Below are positions 60,337-64,000 of a stretch of 64,000 nt of DNA, in pieces. Where the stretch lies: assembly GCA_026413225.1 (NCBI GenBank), contig CM048552.1:186344053-186408052 (forward strand). Reading direction: 5' to 3'. Position 1 is the stretch's first letter. Every line of letters begins with the position of its first letter. Source of the DNA: Otis tarda (taxonomy: Eukaryota > Chordata > Aves > Otidiformes > Otididae). The notes beneath the pieces are model-generated. The model was not told the DNA's origin. It made no database searches and saw nothing but the letters and a program-made list of their open reading frames with translations. The position numbers and the translations under genes were made by a program.

Positions 60337-60674
60337 GTAAGACTCGGCGGTAAACCGGGGAGGGGAAACGGGGATCACTTGGTGTTCGGCGACTCCTCAG
60401 TGCCTGGGCTTCTCCACCATCTCCCCCCCGGAGTCTTAATGAATGCGCCCGGTTGGACCCAGCTTTCCCTCAGCTGCGGTGGCCTGGAGGCCCAACGGCC
60501 GGGCCGAGGCAGGCCGTGGCCGTTGACAGTTGGTCCAGTTAGGCCTCGAAGCACCGGGAAGCGAGAGGAGACATCGCCTCAGCAGGCCCCATCCCAGCCC
60601 TGCCTCAGCGCCCCGATGTCTGCATCGGTGGAGGGTCGATCTGCGCCTCCTTCTTCCTCCAAGCTCTGCCTCTG

Positions 60675-61208
60675 ACATCTCCCACTTGGAGTACTGTGCC
60701 CAGCTCTGGGGTCTCCAGCACAAGACAGACATGGACCTGTTAGAGCAGGTCCAGAGGAGGGCCACAAAAATGATCAGAGGGCTGGAGCACTTCTGCTGTG
60801 AGGAGAGGCTGAGAGATTTGGGGCTGTTCAGCCTGGAGAAGGGGAGGCTCCGGGGAGACCTTTTGTGTCATTTCAGTATGTAAACAGGGGTTACAGGAAA
60901 GGCTGGGACTTCTTCTCAGGCCCTGTTGTGACAGGACAAGGGGCAGCAGTTTTAAACGATTGAAAGAAGATTGATTTAGACTGAACATAAGGAAGACCTT
61001 TTTTTCATTGAGGGTGGTAAGACCCTGGCACAAGTTCACTGGAGAAGTGGTGGATGTCCCATCCCTGGAAGTGTTCAAGGTTGGGTTGGAAAGGGCTTTG
61101 AGCAACCTGGTCTAGTGGAAGATGTCCCTGCCCATGGCAGGGATGTTGGACTAGATGATCTTTAAGGTCCCTTCCAACCCAAACTGTTCTGTGATTCTGT
61201 GATCTTGT
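60675..61208 (+). repeat. CR1 LINE 3' fragment
   Basis: It starts within the ORF2 C-terminus (TTGGAGTACTGTGCCCAGCT) and passes through GTCCAGAGGAGGGCCACAAA and the 3' UTR (GGACTAGATGATCTTTAAGG). It ends in GTGATTCTGTGATCTTGTGA. The frame is broken. It lies about 340 bases after the candidate first exon, in sense orientation. Confidence 0.93.
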
Positions 61209-61609
61209 GAATAGGTGAGAGTTTAGATCGAATGAGGAACCCTCCCGTCACCCCTGTCACTTGGATCAGATATGTTCTAAAGAAAATATTTTTTTTTAAT
61301 GTTCTTAAAAATACTTCCCTGTAGCAAGTGAATGGTGATCAGAAAAATGGATTTCTTTGTTTTTGTTCTAAAAGCCTTGCAAAGGTTGGGTGTGTTTATG
61401 CTGGTAATGACTTGGAGGAGAATGGGGAGGGAGCTTGTGTAGGTCGTGCCCAGATAATAGATGAGCAGCAGGGCTTCTTTCCCCACAAAGTGCAAATGGA
61501 GAATGCAGTGAGTGTGGGGTAATAGTTGTGTAATTTTTTTCTTTCTCCCTCCCTTGGTAGATCACTATACTGGGGTGAAGAGGAGAGGAGAGCAGGAGCT
61601 CAGGCAGTG

Positions 61610-61775
61610 GGTTTTGGTAGTGTGCTGGAAGTCAGGGGACTTGGGTTCTTTTCCTTACTCCCCTACAGATATGCCAAGTGACATTCCGTGCCTTAGTTTC
61701 CTCCTGTGTAAAATGTGTGTATTTACATGCAAGGATGCTTTCAGAATTGGTTGTGGAGATGAAACAGACAAACTG
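61610..61775 (+). repeat. MIR-like SINE fossil
   Basis: AGTCAGGGGACTTGGGTTC, then a degraded middle, then GTGCCTTAGTTTCCTCCTGT and GTAAAATGTGTGTA, with GGTTGTGGAGATGAAA at the end. This follows the MIR consensus order from the tRNA-related part through the core to the 3' end. It is the most complete MIR-like copy in the window. Confidence 0.65.
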
Positions 61776-62489
61776 GTAATGTTTCAGCAAGGTGTGTTTG
61801 GAAGTGGCACAATCCCTGTGCGCTTGCCAACAATGGTCTCGTACCTTCTTAGTTTTGGTTTCGTTTCTTATTCTCTTCCATTTTTTCACTGTTGCAAAAA
61901 AAAACCCTCCTGCTTCTGGGAAACAGCACAAGTACCAGAGAAGCAGCCAGAGGCACATGACTGTTTCTTTCCCTCAGACGCTTCTCCTCTGTCTTCTGTT
62001 CTGCAGCTTCATTTGTTCTGTCGTTGCTGGAGCACCGTGGAAGGGCCTCCAGCTCTTGCAGATGATTTAGTCACCTTAGGCTCCCACAGTCTGCTTCTGT
62101 GGCAGTCAAAGTGAAAGCTGACAGTGAAGAGTTGGAGAAGGATTTTGTGGCAGCGAGTGATTTTACTATAAAATAGCAGGTGAAAATCCAGCATTGATAA
62201 GTGGAAAACGAATCGTGTCAGAGCAACAGTCGTAACACTGAAGCCCTCCATACTGATACCACTTAGGAAAGAGATGTGGGGGACTGTCATACATAGTTCT
62301 ATGAAAGTGTCAGCTCCACGCTCACAAGCAGTCTAAAATGTGGTTGAAATATTAAGAATTATTAGAAAATAAGATAAAAATACAGAACGCCATTGTGACT
62401 TTGTATTGTAAATGGTAGCCCACCCTTTTGAAGGCTGTTTGCTCCTCTTGGAATGTAACAGGAGTAGAGAAGAGACTAAGAAGTAGCAG

Positions 62490-62765
62490 GGATGATCAAA
62501 GATGTGGTGCAGCTTCTCTACAAGGAACAACTAAATAGTTGCAGATTCTTCAACTTGAAAAAGAGACAGTAGGAGAAAGAATATCAGATCTATGCTGTCA
62601 CGAATGTGCCTACTGATGGAGCTGAGTAAGGAACAACGATTTCTTGCCTTTTCAGACAGATTCTAGGGTGTCAAATGGAATCTGTGCGAGGCAGGCTTAA
62701 GACCTGCGAAAGCAAGGGCTGGTTTAGGCAAAATGTAGTTAAACTGTGGAACTGGAACCATGCCG
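62490..62765 (+). repeat. Ancient CR1/L2-type LINE fossil
   Basis: Phrases in the order TTCAACTTGAAAAAGAGACA, GAATATCAGATCTATG, CTTAAGACCTGCGAAAGCAA, AAATGTAGTTAAACTGTGGA match the C-terminal ORF2 pattern of old vertebrate LINEs (TTGGAAAAGAGAAGA ... TAAACTGTGGAACTC). Strongly diverged. Confidence 0.45.
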
Positions 62766-63049
62766 TCAGCCTTCCCCTTCTCGCTTGAGAGCAGCCAGCC
62801 ATGTCCATTGCCCTGTTTAGCTCAGTATCTTCTCCCTGGCAGTAATCTGTAGCAGAAGGCTAGGGAAGAGCACGGGGCTGAAGGAACGCTCCTGTGGGAG
62901 ATGGGATACTGAGCTAAACAGGGCAGTGGGTGCAGGCTGGCTGCTTCTGCGGTGGAAAATGGCCAAGAGCTGTCCTACCACGTCAGGGTTTTTGCAAAGG
63001 TGCTGGGGTAACCCTAAGGCTTGACTGAGTGTCCTCTGTTCTCCTGCAG

Positions 63050-63193
63050 CACCAGGATTTCTCCTGAGCCTGTAAGAACACCAGAGACTGTAGACTCCAC
63101 CTTTAGCCTCTTCCTCACAAAATTCCCAGAGCACCCAGAGCTGGATCCTCTGACTGGGCCTGAGCAGGGCCTATGTATCTGCATCGATTCCAG
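63050..63193 (+). CDS. Candidate internal exon of the downstream gene
   Basis: A strong acceptor (CTGTTCTCCTGCAG) and a donor (CCAG then GTATTAG) bound 144 bases with one fully open frame, including STFSLFLTKFPEHPELDPLT and GPEQGLCICIDS. It enters and leaves in phase 2, so it can join the candidate first exon at 60,336 without breaking the frame. I do not recognise the protein. It could also be a noncoding exon or chance. Confidence 0.35.
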
Positions 63194-64000
63194 GTATTAG
63201 CTTGCTGCAGAGAACTTTTCCTGGGTTCTAGAACATTCAAACTCTAGCTTGTTCTGCTTTTTAATTTCTTTCCATCTTTGTTTTCTGTGCTATTTCTGTT
63301 CTTTCTATTTCTGTACATTTCTATTTGTTTCTGTCTTATTTATTTAATGCTTAACTTCTGAGACTGTTGTGATGGTCACTGTATAGATGGATATTGGAAA
63401 TCAGTCCCTACCCTACCTTTCTTACCAGAGAGAGAAGAAAACCCAGATGTGTGTGGAGGCGAAGTGATTTGCTGTCATTAAGTACATTCTCAGTGGCCAG
63501 AGGGAAAAACATACAAACAAACAAACGACCTTCTACTCTGGTGTTCTTCTTGTTTGAGACTACCCCCTCCACTTTATGGAAGAGAGATTGGAAACCAGTA
63601 AAAACAGAGGTTAGCTGTTGAAAGCCACAGAAAGGTGTGCAAGATTTGCTGGACTGTGGGATTTCCTGCGTGTTTTGTACTTGGACCTTACTGCCTCTCT
63701 CTCACTAGAATAATTGAACTTTGAATCTTCCTGGTTCTTGAAAGTAAAAGCAGACTTTTCTTACCCTTATCCTACAGGAGTTTGTGCTGTCAGAGGTGAC
63801 GTCTCCAGCAAAGGGCAGTTTGGATTATCACACCTAGTAGGAGAGGGAAATTGTTGAAGATTTCTCCAGTGGACTTGCACAGAAACCACAGACAAAGTAA
63901 AACTTCTGTTACTAATGTGTGGCATGATGCTCTAAGTTACTGGTGGAGGATGTGGGTAAAGGCTTATCCAGAAGCATTTACACTGTTTTGTGAAATAAGT
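63194..64000 (+). other. Noncoding end of the window
   Basis: No exon recognised. A CAAA/ACAA-type repeat lies near 63,510-63,526. Probably intron of the downstream gene if the exon at 63,050 is real. Confidence 0.4.

Larger units (their letters stand above)
59890..60390 (+). promoter_or_regulatory. CpG-island promoter of the next gene
   Basis: CpG-dense DNA with a classical NF-Y box CCAATCAG at 60,110-60,117, G/C-rich boxes, and a consensus donor (CTCCAG then GTAAGAC) after 60,336. Orientation to the plus strand is inferred from that donor and from the CCAAT orientation. Known synteny in mammals puts PHF11 here, but no PHF11 coding sequence was recognised. Confidence 0.7.

Noticed and set aside
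61512-62114. 200-residue open frame on the plus strand
   Set aside because: It runs through a MIR-like SINE and T-rich sequence, has no domain, and reads as Cys/Phe/Ser-rich noise.
60158-63193. Naming the downstream gene PHF11 from synteny
   Set aside because: None of the PHF11 zinc-finger sequence is visible and the candidate exons do not resemble its N-terminus.

Overview
The window is nuclear DNA from a bird. Two things show this: several CR1 retrotransposon copies with the typical avian CR1 3' end (a GGTTGGACTAGATGACC-type core followed by ATTCTATG-type repeats), and a vertebrate exon-intron gene pair, CAB39L and SETDB2, arranged head to head. Coding exons are short islands in long introns, so most open frames in the window are noise. 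I assigned exons from conserved protein similarity, splice sites and reading-phase continuity.

Layout. (1) 1-34.5 kb, minus strand: the 5' part of CAB39L (MO25-beta). Its first coding exon is at 4,390-4,538; the remaining coding exons lie beyond the left edge. The rest is 5' intron with fossil MIR-like SINEs, old CR1 pieces, a nested pair of CR1s at 21 kb, and a young CR1 at 23.5-25.6 kb whose reverse-transcriptase frame is nearly unbroken. A GC-rich block at 13.3-13.9 kb ending in a strong minus-strand splice donor may be an alternative CAB39L first exon. (2) 34.5-35.25 kb: a CpG-island bidirectional promoter with NRF1-like, NF-Y, ETS, CRE and YY1-like sites, a 22-bp GC-box minisatellite and a (CGGCC)6 tract. 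(3) 35.1-56.6 kb, plus strand: SETDB2, a histone H3K9 methyltransferase with MBD, pre-SET and bifurcated SET domains. Thirteen coding exons from the conserved start give a 700-residue protein with unbroken phase. An upstream exon adds an in-frame N-terminal extension of 22-28 residues. (4) 56.6-59.9 kb: intergenic, nothing recognised. (5) 59.9-60.4 kb: a second CpG island, probably the promoter of the next plus-strand gene, with a candidate first exon and a phase-compatible candidate second exon at 63.05 kb. I could not identify that gene.

The two named genes are not metabolically linked. CAB39L supplies a scaffold for the LKB1-STRAD kinase complex and SETDB2 writes a repressive chromatin mark. 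They share a promoter region, so their transcription is probably linked. I found no tRNA or rRNA gene, no CRISPR array, no operon and no clear viral element. I did not find an undescribed multi-gene system. The most checkable novel points are the SETDB2 N-terminal extension, the possible internal CAB39L promoter, the nested and inverted young CR1 copies, an unidentified protein-like stretch in a SETDB2 intron, and a B-box hairpin in the 60-kb CpG island.
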